From Halobacillus hunanensis (GTDB lineage Bacteria > Bacillota > Bacilli > Bacillales > Halobacillaceae), in assembly GCF_900166655.1 (NCBI RefSeq), contig NZ_FVZB01000007.1, positions 992,001-1,056,000 on the forward strand: a DNA stretch of 64,000 bases, given 5' to 3'. A program made the position numbers and the translations under genes. How positions within the stretch are numbered: the first letter of the stretch is position 1; each line of letters begins with the position of its first letter. Below the pieces are notes generated by a model that saw nothing but the letters and a program-made list of their open reading frames with translations, made no database searches and was not told where the DNA came from. Positions 1-8,933 of this stretch are shown in pieces.

Positions 1-643
1 CAGTATCTAATAAAGATGGATAGTTTCCCTGTCCCTGAAGTTGATCTCCGTGACAACTCATACAGTTAGCTTCATAAATAGCATATCCTGGAGCTTCGGT
101 ATCTACCTCTGCCTCTACAGCTTCAACATTTACAGCATACTTTTCTGAGCGTTCAGCATAGTCGGCATGTTCAACAGCTTCATATGTCAACCAGAAAGTT
201 GCGATGAAACCTAACATCATAAGTCCAACTGAGATTGGACGCTTCGATGGACGACGACCCGGTCCGCGATCAAGAAATGGAGCTAACAGCAATGCTCCAA
301 ATGCTAGTGAAGGTATAATAATTGCCCCGATGACAATAAAGTTTCCTCCAGCATATTGATACTTCAGGAATTGATATAAGAATAAGAAATACCAGTCAGG
401 CAACGGAATATAACCAGCATTGGTTGGATCAGCCTGTTGCTCAAGCGGTGATGGGTGAGCAGCAGTTAAAATTAAAAACCCAATCAGGAATACCGAACCA
501 ACTAACCATTCTTTTAGAAGGAAGTTTGGCCAAAATGCTTCCGTACGTCCAGGGTATTCTGAGTAATCTTTTGGTAAATTGGCTTTTTGTTCAGCGGGAA
601 TTCGTGAATCCCCGACGAACTTCATCCCTTTTCCCCTATGCAC
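1..643 (-). CDS. qcrC: Menaquinol:cytochrome c reductase cytochrome c subunit QcrC (3' end outside window)
   Basis: Subunit-IV-plus-cytochrome-c component of the bc-type complex that passes electrons from menaquinol to cytochrome c. About 214 N-terminal residues are visible. They contain the PDWYFLF quinol-site motif (the PEWY equivalent of menaquinol enzymes), several membrane helices, and a CMSCH haem-c attachment motif at 50-64. The frame runs off the left edge, so the gene is partial. I chose a GTG start at 641-643. It lies 6 bases after an AAAGGAGGG ribosome site and gives the N-terminus MHRGKGMKFVGDSRIP, which I recall as typical of Bacillus QcrC. It follows qcrB by 28 bases and is the last visible gene of qcrABC. 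Confidence 0.95.
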   Translation of the reverse strand, partial: MHRGKGMKFVGDSRIPAEQKANLPKDYSEYPGRTEAFWPNFLLKEWLVGSVFLIGFLILTAAHPSPLEQQADPTNAGYIPLPDWYFLFLYQFLKYQYAGGNFIVIGAIIIPSLAFGALLLAPFLDRGPGRRPSKRPISVGLMMLGFIATFWLTYEAVEHADYAERSEKYAVNVEAVEAEVDTEAPGYAIYEANCMSCHGDQLQGQGNYPSLLDT

Positions 644-671
644 AGCGTTCCCTCCTTTAAATCACTTCATT

Positions 672-1346
672 TTATAGTGGACCGGAAATACCTTGCTTAC
701 GGATTAACATAAAGTGCACGGCCATTAATCCGAATAGTGCAGCTGGCAAGAAAAATACGTGAATCGCAAAGAAACGGGTTAATGTTTGCGCCCCAACAAT
801 GGTTGGGTCTCCGGCAAGCAGCGTTCGTATTTCATCACCAATAAACGGTGTGGCTGCCGCAATCTCAAGACCTACCTGTGTGGCAAAATAAGCTTTGTTA
901 TCCCATGGGAGCAGGTAGCCAGTAAACCCTAACCCGAGCATAACAAAGAATAATAAAACACCAACGACCCAGTTCAATTCTCGCGGCTTCTTGTAAGCCC
1001 CCTGGAAGAATACCCGTAATGTATGTAGAAATAACATTACAATAACAAGACTCGCACCCCAGTGGTGCATCCCACGCACAATTTGTCCGTAAGCTACTTC
1101 TTTTTGTAAATAATAAACGGACTTCCAGGCGTTTTCGATATCAGGTACATAATACATAGTTAAAAACATACCGGATAGAATTTGAATTACTGTAATAAAG
1201 AATGTCAATCCGCCAAAACAATAAACAAATGCAGAGAAATGATGGGCTGGGTTGACATGCTCTGGTACTTCATGGTCGGCGATATCACGCCAAAGCGGAG
1301 TGACGTCTACACGCTCATCGACCCAGTCATAAATCTTTTGTAGCAT
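672..1346 (-). CDS. qcrB: Menaquinol:cytochrome c reductase cytochrome b subunit QcrB
   Basis: Cytochrome b6-type membrane subunit, 224 residues, the usual length in Bacillus. The haem-ligand histidines keep the b6 spacing: His94 and His108 (14 apart), His196 and His211 (15 apart). Cys43 is present at the place where Bacillus QcrB attaches an extra haem covalently (family knowledge). Four hydrophobic segments fit the b6 fold. The gene sits 3 bases after qcrA, so the two are certainly cotranscribed. Nothing looks unusual. Confidence 0.97.
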   Translation of the reverse strand: MLQKIYDWVDERVDVTPLWRDIADHEVPEHVNPAHHFSAFVYCFGGLTFFITVIQILSGMFLTMYYVPDIENAWKSVYYLQKEVAYGQIVRGMHHWGASLVIVMLFLHTLRVFFQGAYKKPRELNWVVGVLLFFVMLGLGFTGYLLPWDNKAYFATQVGLEIAAATPFIGDEIRTLLAGDPTIVGAQTLTRFFAIHVFFLPAALFGLMAVHFMLIRKQGISGPL

Positions 1347-1349
1347 GAA

Positions 1350-1856
1350 TTACGCCCCCTGTCTTGATTGAGTTTCTCCGAGATAAAGCATGTTTTCTTT
1401 GACTTTGGTCTTGTACACCGGTAATGGTGCAGTAGGTGGTGTTCCCGGAATGTTGACACCATCTTTTGTATACCGACCGCCGTGACATGGGCAATAGAAT
1501 TGGTTAGGGTATTCCTGATTGGAAGCCCAGTCTACAGTACACCCTAAGTGCGTACAAATTGGTGAGAGTGCTACAATCTCATCATTTTCATCTCTGTACA
1601 CCCATGCAGTTTTTTGTACTTTTGACTCATACCATGCATCCACTTGTTCAACCTGCCATTCAAAACGCTGTGGTTCATTTGTAAGTTCATCAATTGGTGC
1701 TACAGAATGAAACTCTCCAGCAGCTTGCGGCGTCAATACCGGATCAATGGCAAAACGAACCATTGGCGCAAGCATTCCAGCAGCCATAAAGCCACCTACA
1801 CCAGTCAGTGTGTAGTTTAAAAATTGACGACGGGATACTCGTTTTTTATCGCTCAT
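1350..1856 (-). CDS. qcrA: Menaquinol:cytochrome c reductase Rieske iron-sulfur subunit QcrA
   Basis: Rieske [2Fe-2S] protein, 168 residues. The cluster-binding boxes are CTHLGC (Cys101, His103, Cys106) and CPCH (Cys122, Cys124, His125). An N-terminal twin-arginine motif (SRRQFLNY, residues 8-15) precedes a hydrophobic segment, so it is probably a Tat substrate anchored in the membrane. A longer reading from 1892 is possible. The ATG at 1854-1856 has a GAGGGGGG ribosome site 7 bases before it and matches the family start, so I prefer it. First gene of qcrABC, read from the promoter at 1927-1955. Confidence 0.96.
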   Translation of the reverse strand: MSDKKRVSRRQFLNYTLTGVGGFMAAGMLAPMVRFAIDPVLTPQAAGEFHSVAPIDELTNEPQRFEWQVEQVDAWYESKVQKTAWVYRDENDEIVALSPICTHLGCTVDWASNQEYPNQFYCPCHGGRYTKDGVNIPGTPPTAPLPVYKTKVKENMLYLGETQSRQGA

Positions 1857-1926
1857 TCTTTTCCCCCCTCTATGCTGTAATCCATGCGACATGGATCGTT
1901 TACATACAGTTTACTAGGACATTACT

Positions 1927-1955
1927 ATGATAGCGCAATCTTAAGGCGGGGTCAA
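1927..1955 (-). promoter_or_regulatory. Sigma-A promoter of qcrABC
   Basis: On the minus strand TTGACC (1950-1955) is followed after exactly 17 bases by TATCAT (1927-1932). The 5' leader it would produce carries a perfect 7-bp hairpin with a 3-base loop (ATCCATG/CATGGAT, 1880-1896). That hairpin lies 24 bases ahead of the qcrA start and just outside the ribosome site. Confidence 0.7.
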
Positions 1956-1988
1956 TGAATTCTCAAGTGTTATCTCAACTTTTACTAG

Positions 1989-2444
1989 TTACCAATAAGC
2001 TTGAATTAATTCATTAACTTGCTTCACTTGTTCTTTAACAAAAGATTGAGTTTCAGTAGATTGTAAGTCCCCATTTGCTTTACCTGGTATCCATAGTAAG
2101 TGCCCAATTAAATGACTTTCATACCTTTTCCATTTTGGATCTAACGTGAAAAGAAAGATATGTTGAAAAGGCTGTTGTTGAAAGTGTTCGATCCACTTAT
2201 TAACACGGGTTATTTCTTCTTCATGCTGGTTCGTCAAGTAATGATACTCGGGGGCTAAGAATATTCTTCCCCGGTATTCTTTCTCAATTAAGTTCGTGAA
2301 GATCTGAATGAGTTCTCTCTGAAATGCTTCCTGAATCATTTTCTGCTCTGATGCTGGATCGAAGGGGATTAACGGAATTAGCACCGTATCCACATATTGT
2401 TTTTCTGGAAGGTATTGCTTCGTATCCTGCTTTGTCCATTGCAT
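1989..2444 (-). CDS. ypiF: YpiF family protein (DUF2487)
   Basis: 151-residue cytosolic protein of unknown function, assigned to the YpiF/DUF2487 family from its length, its position directly upstream of qcrA as in B. subtilis, and the N-terminal pattern W-T-K-x-D followed by EKQYVDTVLIPLIPF. No catalytic motif, signal peptide or membrane segment is visible. It may be co-expressed with the qcr genes, but qcrA has its own promoter in the 97-base gap. Confidence 0.8.
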   Translation of the reverse strand: MQWTKQDTKQYLPEKQYVDTVLIPLIPFDPASEQKMIQEAFQRELIQIFTNLIEKEYRGRIFLAPEYHYLTNQHEEEITRVNKWIEHFQQQPFQHIFLFTLDPKWKRYESHLIGHLLWIPGKANGDLQSTETQSFVKEQVKQVNELIQAYW

Positions 2445-2483
2445 GTCCTATCACTATCCTTTCTTACTTGTCCTTATTTTACT

Positions 2484-2534
2484 AAAAAAAACAAAAAATA
2501 AAAGCTGGGAGGATAAAAAATCCTCTCAGCTTTT
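2484..2534 (-). terminator. Terminator after ypiB
   Basis: Near-perfect 15-bp inverted repeat (2500-2514 with 2520-2534, one mismatch) followed on the minus strand by a T-rich tract (2481-2498). The ypiB stop codon lies inside the stem. It closes the aro-ypiA-ypiB unit. Confidence 0.85.
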
Positions 2535-3086
2535 CAAGTTAAGTGATTTATTAACTTCTATTAATTCGTTACTTAACACAATGAATTGAGTTTGGTCACC
2601 TTCCATTAAGGCAAGGTCAATTTGTTTTTCAAGCTCTCTTTTTCTAAACGTCATCAAACTGGAATGGAGAAATTTATCAGCTTCTGCTTTATCACGATCG
2701 TTTACATAATAATCTTTAGGTAAATATGGATTATCTTCTAGCACGAGGGCATACATAGAACATTTATGGGCATCTTCGAAATTCATCTGAATATAAACTG
2801 GTTCTTCTTGGTTCATTCTCAAGTCATGAAATGATTTCTCAGCATCATTGGTCATGACTTGCCCTTTGTAAAATCTGAACGGCGGATCTTGTACCCCTTG
2901 AGCGCTAATCTCCATTCCTCTTGGACACAGTTTAACTTCTTGTACAAAATGAACGTAAGAAAGCAATGATTCATGATTGATCAAATAATTGAGAATCCAA
3001 ACACTTTCTCTTTTCTTTAATTGGTAATTGTTCAGAAACCAACGAACAAAGTCCTTTTTTTCATTAACAGAAATAGGTGTTTGCAT
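2526..3086 (-). CDS. ypiB: YpiB family protein (UPF0302)
   Basis: 186-residue protein of the UPF0302/YpiB family, recognised by the N-terminal pattern VNEKKDFVRWFLNNYQLKKRE, the CPRG motif near residue 54 and the DAEKSFHDLRMN block. The function is not established. It has no signal peptide or membrane helix. It lies 30 bases after ypiA and is translated from a strong AGGAGGGGCGCC ribosome site. The strong terminator at its stop codon suggests it ends the operon. Confidence 0.85.
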   Translation of the reverse strand: MQTPISVNEKKDFVRWFLNNYQLKKRESVWILNYLINHESLLSYVHFVQEVKLCPRGMEISAQGVQDPPFRFYKGQVMTNDAEKSFHDLRMNQEEPVYIQMNFEDAHKCSMYALVLEDNPYLPKDYYVNDRDKAEADKFLHSSLMTFRKRELEKQIDLALMEGDQTQFIVLSNELIEVNKSLNLKS

Positions 3087-3116
3087 CGGCGCCCCTCCTG
3101 CGCTTAATTGATCACA

Positions 3117-4370
3117 TTATTCTTCTTTCAAACGGCTGACAAAGTCTTCTATTTCAGTATCGGTTGGATCGACAGCCAGGTACTCTTCTAAGACTTGACG
3201 TCCTTCATTCATTTTTCCTTCTTCTACTAAGAAATATCCATAAGATTTAAGGAAAACATCGTCCTCTTTAAGTGAGGGATAAGCATTTTCATAATGTACG
3301 AGTGCCTGCTTATAATCCTCAACTTCCTCATACGCTTTAGCCAATTCGAATAAATAGAACGGATCTTCTTCACCAAGAGTAATTAATTGATTAATTAAGT
3401 CTATGATGGCCTCATAATCTTCATCACTTTTATAATTCTCGATTAGGAAAAGCACCGCTTCTTTATAACCTGGATCTAAAGCAACTGCTTCTCTCATCAA
3501 ACGGTAGCCCTCTTCCTTTTCACCTGATTTGTGATAAAGCGTTCCAGCCAGGTGGTACAATTCCTTATTAAACTCATCTTTAGCTAACCCTTCACGAACC
3601 ATTTCCAGGGCTTCTTTTGCCATTCCTTCTGCATTGTAGGCTTGGGCTAATAGTGGATAAACAGACTGGAAATAGGGATCCTCCTTAATAAGACGCTCCC
3701 ATACATGAATCGCAATATCATTCCGGAAAGCCTGAAATGCAACAAAACCATAACGGAACATCACATCCGGATTATCTTCCTCCACCTTCTGAAAGTAGTC
3801 AAGAGCCTGTTCAAATTCTCCGGTAGCTGCGTATGCTTCTGCCAGCCTTGCCGCAACCTCGATATCAGCAATGACCGGCTGATGATGGAAGGCATTTTCA
3901 TAAAATGGAATACTCTTATTGTATTCACCATTGGAAAAAGAAAGTTCTCCTAAAGCGAAATCAATAACCGCTTCATTTGGTTCTACTTGCTTTGCTGTTA
4001 GTAATTTCTGTTCAGCTACTTCAAATAGTCCTTGTGACTGGTAAAGATCAGCAAGCTGGATAAGTGCTTGTAAATAATCTTCATCCTCCGGACCAAACTG
4101 ATCTAAAATCTCTATTGCTTCATCGTCTTCTTCTAGATCAATATGGATCTCCGCCATCATAACCTTTAGTTCCTGCTCTTTAGGGTAGCGCTGGATTAAT
4201 TCGTGTAAGATTAATTTGGCTTCTTCAAGCATCCCCCACTGAATATACAGTTCAGCAATAGTGAATCGTTCTTCTTCGTCTGCTTCAGGCAGATAAGTTT
4301 GCAAGGTGTGTAGGGCTTTTTCTGTTTGCTTGGCTTCCATTTGATGGATAGCTTTTTGAATCTCTTCCAT
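3117..4370 (-). CDS. ypiA: YpiA tetratricopeptide-repeat protein
   Basis: 417-residue soluble protein built of tandem TPR helices throughout; the A-x-x-Y/L-x-x-x-G pattern recurs about every 34 residues. It probably acts as a protein-interaction scaffold. The B. subtilis homologue occupies the same place next to aroE/aroA. An in-frame start 57 bases further upstream exists, but ATG 4368-4370 is preceded by GAGAGGAAG at proper distance and begins MEEIQKAI as expected for the family. Very acidic (many Glu and Asp). Confidence 0.85.
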   Translation of the reverse strand: MEEIQKAIHQMEAKQTEKALHTLQTYLPEADEEERFTIAELYIQWGMLEEAKLILHELIQRYPKEQELKVMMAEIHIDLEEDDEAIEILDQFGPEDEDYLQALIQLADLYQSQGLFEVAEQKLLTAKQVEPNEAVIDFALGELSFSNGEYNKSIPFYENAFHHQPVIADIEVAARLAEAYAATGEFEQALDYFQKVEEDNPDVMFRYGFVAFQAFRNDIAIHVWERLIKEDPYFQSVYPLLAQAYNAEGMAKEALEMVREGLAKDEFNKELYHLAGTLYHKSGEKEEGYRLMREAVALDPGYKEAVLFLIENYKSDEDYEAIIDLINQLITLGEEDPFYLFELAKAYEEVEDYKQALVHYENAYPSLKEDDVFLKSYGYFLVEEGKMNEGRQVLEEYLAVDPTDTEIEDFVSRLKEE

Positions 4371-4488
4371 AATGACTTCCTCTCTAGCATTTGTAACAAA
4401 ATCAGACGGTCTATGAACGATTAACAATGTAGTTCCCTAGTAGATTTCCTTCTTTGTTACCATCCAACTGACTTTTCATAATTTATAT

Positions 4489-5361
4489 TTATACAAAATG
4501 CTGGTAAATTGAACCTTTATAATGGATGCCTGGCACAATCGTCTGCACTTGCTGATTAACTTGTACAATTTGCCCACGCATAACGGTAACATCTGGAACA
4601 GCCTCATAATATCTAAAATCAGCGTGATCAGCAACCATCAAGCCTTCTTCATCATAGTAAAGGTTGTAATCCGCATAACCGCTATCCATAAACCCGCCTT
4701 TGTAAGGGAAAATCCCACTGTCTTTAAGGTTCGCTTTCGATAACGGTGCTTCTGATAGAGCGTTAGTTACTCTAATGATACCATAATGTTCGCATAATTT
4801 TATCCACAATTTATCGTGAATCCTCTCTCTCTTTCTACTATTTCTGACAAGGAGGCCAAACGGTATTCGTTTATGGGATTGAGCCTGTACTAACCAGTCC
4901 CATGCGACTCCTTTCAACTCGTCTTCGTCTTCACTATCGATAAGTATGAAAGGACAGGATTCCCTGGCAAAATAACGTACCATTTCTTGTGTAATTGACT
5001 GTGGTTTGATGGTAGGAACAAACATATAATCAATGGGTAAATACTTAAATTGCTTTACGAACTGCTGATAAATGGCTTTAAAATGAAAACTGCTATGGAT
5101 AGGAAATTGGATGAGGAGAAGGGTACACCCCTTTTGTACATAACGTTGACTATCTTCGATTAATGAAGGGGATTGACTTAACGGCATGTCTAAATCAAGC
5201 ATCACGTGACCAGGTGTAGCGACAAATCCAGTAGCATCCATTTGTTTACATTCGTAATTACTGGATGAACGCTTCGTAAAATGCTGCTGAGAAACGGAAA
5301 TCTGCCTGGTAATAGCCTGGGTGCCTTTGAGTGTTTGTACATAAAACCAATATGCTCCCAT
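4489..5361 (-). CDS. Unrecognised protein resembling a decayed amidohydrolase
   Basis: 290 residues, no signal peptide or membrane helix. I do not recognise a named family. The segment at residues 42-61 (DATGFVATPGHVMLDLDMPL) has the shape of the amidohydrolase/dihydroorotase strand-1 signature PGxxDxHxH, but the metal ligands are replaced: Met54, Asp56 and Asp58 stand where Asp, His and His belong. The C-terminus (PDVTVMRGQIV, then PGIHYKG) looks like the small beta-domain that closes such enzymes. At 290 residues it is much shorter than an active dihydroorotase (about 430). Inference: a non-catalytic or repurposed relative. It lies 61 bases after aroA and before ypiA, where B. subtilis has no gene. 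Ribosome site GGAGG. Confidence 0.75.
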   Translation of the reverse strand: MGAYWFYVQTLKGTQAITRQISVSQQHFTKRSSSNYECKQMDATGFVATPGHVMLDLDMPLSQSPSLIEDSQRYVQKGCTLLLIQFPIHSSFHFKAIYQQFVKQFKYLPIDYMFVPTIKPQSITQEMVRYFARESCPFILIDSEDEDELKGVAWDWLVQAQSHKRIPFGLLVRNSRKRERIHDKLWIKLCEHYGIIRVTNALSEAPLSKANLKDSGIFPYKGGFMDSGYADYNLYYDEEGLMVADHADFRYYEAVPDVTVMRGQIVQVNQQVQTIVPGIHYKGSIYQHFV

Positions 5362-5422
5362 ACGATACCTCCAACAAGGCTTTTTACATCGTATGAGAGC
5401 AAACTTTACTCTATGAAAATTT

Positions 5423-6712
5423 TTACTTCATAACCTGTGATAAATGATCAAAAAAACTAGGATAGGAAATGTTTATACAATCCTTGTCTTCAATCAAAAC
5501 TTTTGATCCTGTAATCAGTGAGGCAACAGCTGCCATCATGCCAATTCGATGATCTCCAAACGATGGAAGTACGCTTCCGGACAATGGAGTGGGGCCGTGA
5601 ATAATTAATCCATCTTCCATGGCTTCTACATCGGCGCCTAAAGCTGTTAAGTTGTTCGTCACAGCTGCGATTCGATCCGTCTCTTTCACCCTTAATTCTT
5701 TGGCATCTTTGATTACTGTCGTGCCCTCAGCTTGAGTAGCAGCTAAGGCTAGAATCGGGATCTCATCAATGAGATTAGCAATTAAATCCCCCTCAATGGT
5801 TACCGCATGCAGTGAGCTTGAGCGAACAGTAACATCCCCCACTGGTTCATGGCCAACCGTCCATTGATTCGAAATGGTCAGATCAGCACCCATTTTTTTT
5901 AATGCCGTGATGATTCCATCTCTTGAGGAATTCAACCCTACCCTTTTGATAGTAATTTCACTGTCTTTTGTTAAAAGTCCAGCGACGAAAAAGAAAGCGG
6001 CCGAGGAAATATCTCCAGGGACATGTATGTCAGCAGCGACCGGCTGCTGATTTCCAGGTATTGTATGGGTTTGTCCCTGTGATGTAATGGAAATCCCATA
6101 CTGAGGCATAAGCATTTCTGTATGGTTTCGTGTAACCCCTTTTTCATAAACAGTGGTTTCTCCCTCAGCTAACATTCCCGCTAATAACACAGCAGATTTT
6201 ACTTGAGCACTTTTAACGTTCAAGTTTACCTTTGACCCTGTTAGCTTTTCCCCTGCAAAAGCTAAAGGTAGACGAGCAGCCTCTTCCCGTCCGTATATTT
6301 TTGCGCCCATTTGCTCAAGGGGAACCACAACACGGTCCATCGGCCTTTTAGCAAGGGATTCATCTCCGTAAGCTGCCGTAAAAAAAGGCAGAGCGGCCAA
6401 TACACCGCTCATTAACCGGGCCGTAGTACCAGAGTTTCCAAAATAAATCGGTGTTGTTGGCTCTTTTAACTGGTTAATGCCTTGTCCATAAATGGTCAGC
6501 CTATCGTCCGACTGATCAATGCGTACACCAAGTTTTCTAAAAGTCTCGACCGTACGGAGGCAATCCTCTCCTGTTAGAAAATTATAGACATGTGATGTCC
6601 CTTCAGCCAATGCCGAAAAAATAACAGCACGGTGAGATATGGACTTATCTCCCGGAACTTGTAACGTACCATGCAATCCCCTTGTAGAGGGGTGTAACTC
6701 GACAGTACTCAT
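5423..6712 (-). CDS. aroA: 3-phosphoshikimate 1-carboxyvinyltransferase (EPSP synthase)
   Basis: Sixth step of the shikimate pathway: joins phosphoenolpyruvate to shikimate-3-phosphate. 429 residues, full length. Signature GDKSISHRA at residues 21-29 (substrate Lys and Arg), GNSGTTARL at 92-100, the ELRVKETDRI block and FGDHRIGM near the end are all present. B. subtilis calls this gene aroE. It follows tyrA by 13 bases in the aromatic operon. The GNSGTTAR loop is the usual wild-type form; no glyphosate-tolerance substitution is evident to me. Confidence 0.97.
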   Translation of the reverse strand: MSTVELHPSTRGLHGTLQVPGDKSISHRAVIFSALAEGTSHVYNFLTGEDCLRTVETFRKLGVRIDQSDDRLTIYGQGINQLKEPTTPIYFGNSGTTARLMSGVLAALPFFTAAYGDESLAKRPMDRVVVPLEQMGAKIYGREEAARLPLAFAGEKLTGSKVNLNVKSAQVKSAVLLAGMLAEGETTVYEKGVTRNHTEMLMPQYGISITSQGQTHTIPGNQQPVAADIHVPGDISSAAFFFVAGLLTKDSEITIKRVGLNSSRDGIITALKKMGADLTISNQWTVGHEPVGDVTVRSSSLHAVTIEGDLIANLIDEIPILALAATQAEGTTVIKDAKELRVKETDRIAAVTNNLTALGADVEAMEDGLIIHGPTPLSGSVLPSFGDHRIGMMAAVASLITGSKVLIEDKDCINISYPSFFDHLSQVMK

Positions 6713-6725
6713 ATTAACGACCTCC

Positions 6726-7826
6726 TTAGGCTTGAATGGTTACCTCGTAACCATTGTCCATCAGCAGCTGATAACTGTTCTGCTGCTCTTCTCCTGTCTG
6801 AAAGCTAATTCGTAAAGCACCTGTGATTCCTTCTCTGATTTCAAGTATTCGAATATTTTTAATGCTAATATCTTGTTGAGCAAGTAATTGGATTACATTC
6901 TGGATAGCACCCGGCTGGTCATGTATATCAACATAGATGTCATAAAATGCCGGAATAGCTCCTTTCTCACGGAAGGGAAGCCCATCACGAAATTTTTTTG
7001 CTTCCCCCAGGTATTGAAGCGTTAGTTGCGATTCCTCATGGTAAAGCAACTGCTTCATTCGCTTCATCTCCCCGATCCAGTCATCAAGCATTTGGATCAA
7101 TAGCTTTTTATTTTGAAAAAAAATATCCTGCCATAATTCAGGATTACTTGAGGCGATTCGTGTGATATCTCTGAAACCCCCTGCAGCTAAATGCTCTAGC
7201 GAAGGATGTGTTTTTTGCCACTCCCGTGCCTGATGAACGAGAGATGAAGCAATTAAATGGGGAAAATGAGAAATAACAGCTGTCATTTCATCATGCTCTT
7301 TAGTAGAAAGTGTTAAAAATCTAGCTCCAGTAGTGGAGAATAGTTCCTTTAATGTACGAGCATCTGACTCATCTGCTCCCTTTGCCGGTGTGAGTACGAA
7401 GATTGCATTCTCAAACAAATGAGGTTTAGCTGCCGTGTATCCCTGTTTATGCGACCCTGCCATTGGATGCCCGCCCACAAAGGATATAAATGGATTTGTG
7501 AGCTCCTGTGCGGCTTGTAACACCTGACTTTTCACCGATGACACATCTGTAACAAGTAAAGGTTTGTCAATGCTAAGTTCGTTAAGCTGATGTAGATAAT
7601 CGATCGTTACGGAAATCGGTGTCGCCAGAATTAACACATCTGCTTGACCTACTCCTGAAGCGAAGTCTTCTGCGAATTCATGAACCACCCCTTGATTCTT
7701 AGCAAGGGAGAGGTTTGCGTGATCGGCATCCATTCCGATCACTTTCACCTTTTTTTCCCTAGCTACATTCATAGCAAGTGATCCCCCGATCAGCCCTAGG
7801 CCAACTATAAATATAGTTTTGCTCAT
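6726..7826 (-). CDS. tyrA: Prephenate dehydrogenase with C-terminal ACT domain
   Basis: Oxidative decarboxylation of prephenate to 4-hydroxyphenylpyruvate for tyrosine synthesis. 366 residues. The NAD-binding loop GLGLIGGS is at 9-16, with the HPMAGSHKQG substrate motif and ISHFPH in the middle. An ACT domain starts near residue 292 (FYDIYVDIHDQPGAI) and probably gives tyrosine feedback control. Its ATG overlaps the hisC stop in an ATGA junction, implying translational coupling. Confidence 0.96.
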   Translation of the reverse strand: MSKTIFIVGLGLIGGSLAMNVAREKKVKVIGMDADHANLSLAKNQGVVHEFAEDFASGVGQADVLILATPISVTIDYLHQLNELSIDKPLLVTDVSSVKSQVLQAAQELTNPFISFVGGHPMAGSHKQGYTAAKPHLFENAIFVLTPAKGADESDARTLKELFSTTGARFLTLSTKEHDEMTAVISHFPHLIASSLVHQAREWQKTHPSLEHLAAGGFRDITRIASSNPELWQDIFFQNKKLLIQMLDDWIGEMKRMKQLLYHEESQLTLQYLGEAKKFRDGLPFREKGAIPAFYDIYVDIHDQPGAIQNVIQLLAQQDISIKNIRILEIREGITGALRISFQTGEEQQNSYQLLMDNGYEVTIQA

Positions 7827-8917
7827 TTTACGTGATCCTCAAGTTTTTGCTTCATCGCTTGTTGGAGAAGTACCATGTCTTCTTTGCTTCCAATAGTCAA
7901 TCTTATGGAATTCGGAATACCAAGTGCCTCGCCAGAACGAACAATAAATCCTTTACTCAGCAGGTGTTCAAACATTTCGTCCCCGCTCATCGGTAAATGG
8001 ATCAGAACGAAATTTGCTTCAGATTCATAATAATTCAAGTTATTTTCATCTAGAAAAGCTAACAAATCTCGTTTATTTCTTCGGTTTTCACTCGTTGTTT
8101 CTTCAATAAAGGATTGATCATTTAAAGCGATAATGGCTGCCGCTTGAGCAATCGATGAAGTATTGAAAGGTTCCCTCGCTGGTTCAAGACTATGTATGAC
8201 ATTACGGTTTGCTACCCCATATCCAACTCTAAGCCCTGCTAAACCATAGGCCTTTGAAAAAGTACGCAGAACCATTAGATTCTCATATTGCTGTAAAGCT
8301 TGAATCGAATCAAACGTGTCCTCCGTCACCATATATTCGTAATAGGCCTCATCAATAACAACCAAGACATGTGAAGGACACTTCTCCATAAAATCGTGAA
8401 GAACACTTTTAGATATATGAACTCCGGTCGGATTATTTGGTGTACATAACCAGATCACTCTCGTATTTTCATCAACTTGCTGAAGCATTTCCTTTAAGTC
8501 ATGATGTCCCTCAACGACAGGAACTTCCCGCACCTCTGCTCCTTCAATTAGCGCATTATGACGATATTGAGGAAAAGTAGGTCTTGCCATGACCGTATTT
8601 GCTCCTGGTTCCAGAAAAGCACGACAGATAATTTGCACCACTTCGTCAGACCCGTTTCCAAAGATAAGCTGTTCTTCCTTCACATTAAGAAAAGAAGCTA
8701 CTTTTTCACGCAATGTAGCTGCATAGCCATCAGGATATTTTTCAAGTTGGGCGATCAATTCAGGCAGCTGCTGTTTAACTTGTTGGGAAAAGCCAAAAGG
8801 GTTCTCGTTTGAAGCTAGCTTTACTATTTTATCTAGTCCATATTCACGTTTTACCTCTTCAATCTGTTTTCCAGGTTTATACGGGGTCATTTGGTTCAAA
8901 ATCGCTTTTGACTTCAT
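7823..8917 (-). CDS. hisC: Histidinol-phosphate / aromatic aminotransferase
   Basis: PLP-dependent class II aminotransferase, 364 residues. The Schiff-base lysine is Lys222 in TFSKAYGLAGLR, with Arg230 behind it; the CTPNNPTG motif is at 158-165. In B. subtilis the enzyme at this locus serves histidine as well as tyrosine and phenylalanine synthesis, which explains its place between aroH and tyrA. It is directly preceded by aroH here, without the trp genes. Ribosome site AAGGAGGACC. Confidence 0.95.
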   Translation of the reverse strand: MKSKAILNQMTPYKPGKQIEEVKREYGLDKIVKLASNENPFGFSQQVKQQLPELIAQLEKYPDGYAATLREKVASFLNVKEEQLIFGNGSDEVVQIICRAFLEPGANTVMARPTFPQYRHNALIEGAEVREVPVVEGHHDLKEMLQQVDENTRVIWLCTPNNPTGVHISKSVLHDFMEKCPSHVLVVIDEAYYEYMVTEDTFDSIQALQQYENLMVLRTFSKAYGLAGLRVGYGVANRNVIHSLEPAREPFNTSSIAQAAAIIALNDQSFIEETTSENRRNKRDLLAFLDENNLNYYESEANFVLIHLPMSGDEMFEHLLSKGFIVRSGEALGIPNSIRLTIGSKEDMVLLQQAMKQKLEDHVK

Positions 8918-8933
8918 AAACTACGGGTCCTCC

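Noticed and set aside
424-660. Open frame on the plus strand opposite qcrC
   Set aside because: No ribosome site; antisense to a conserved cytochrome gene whose frame explains the sequence.
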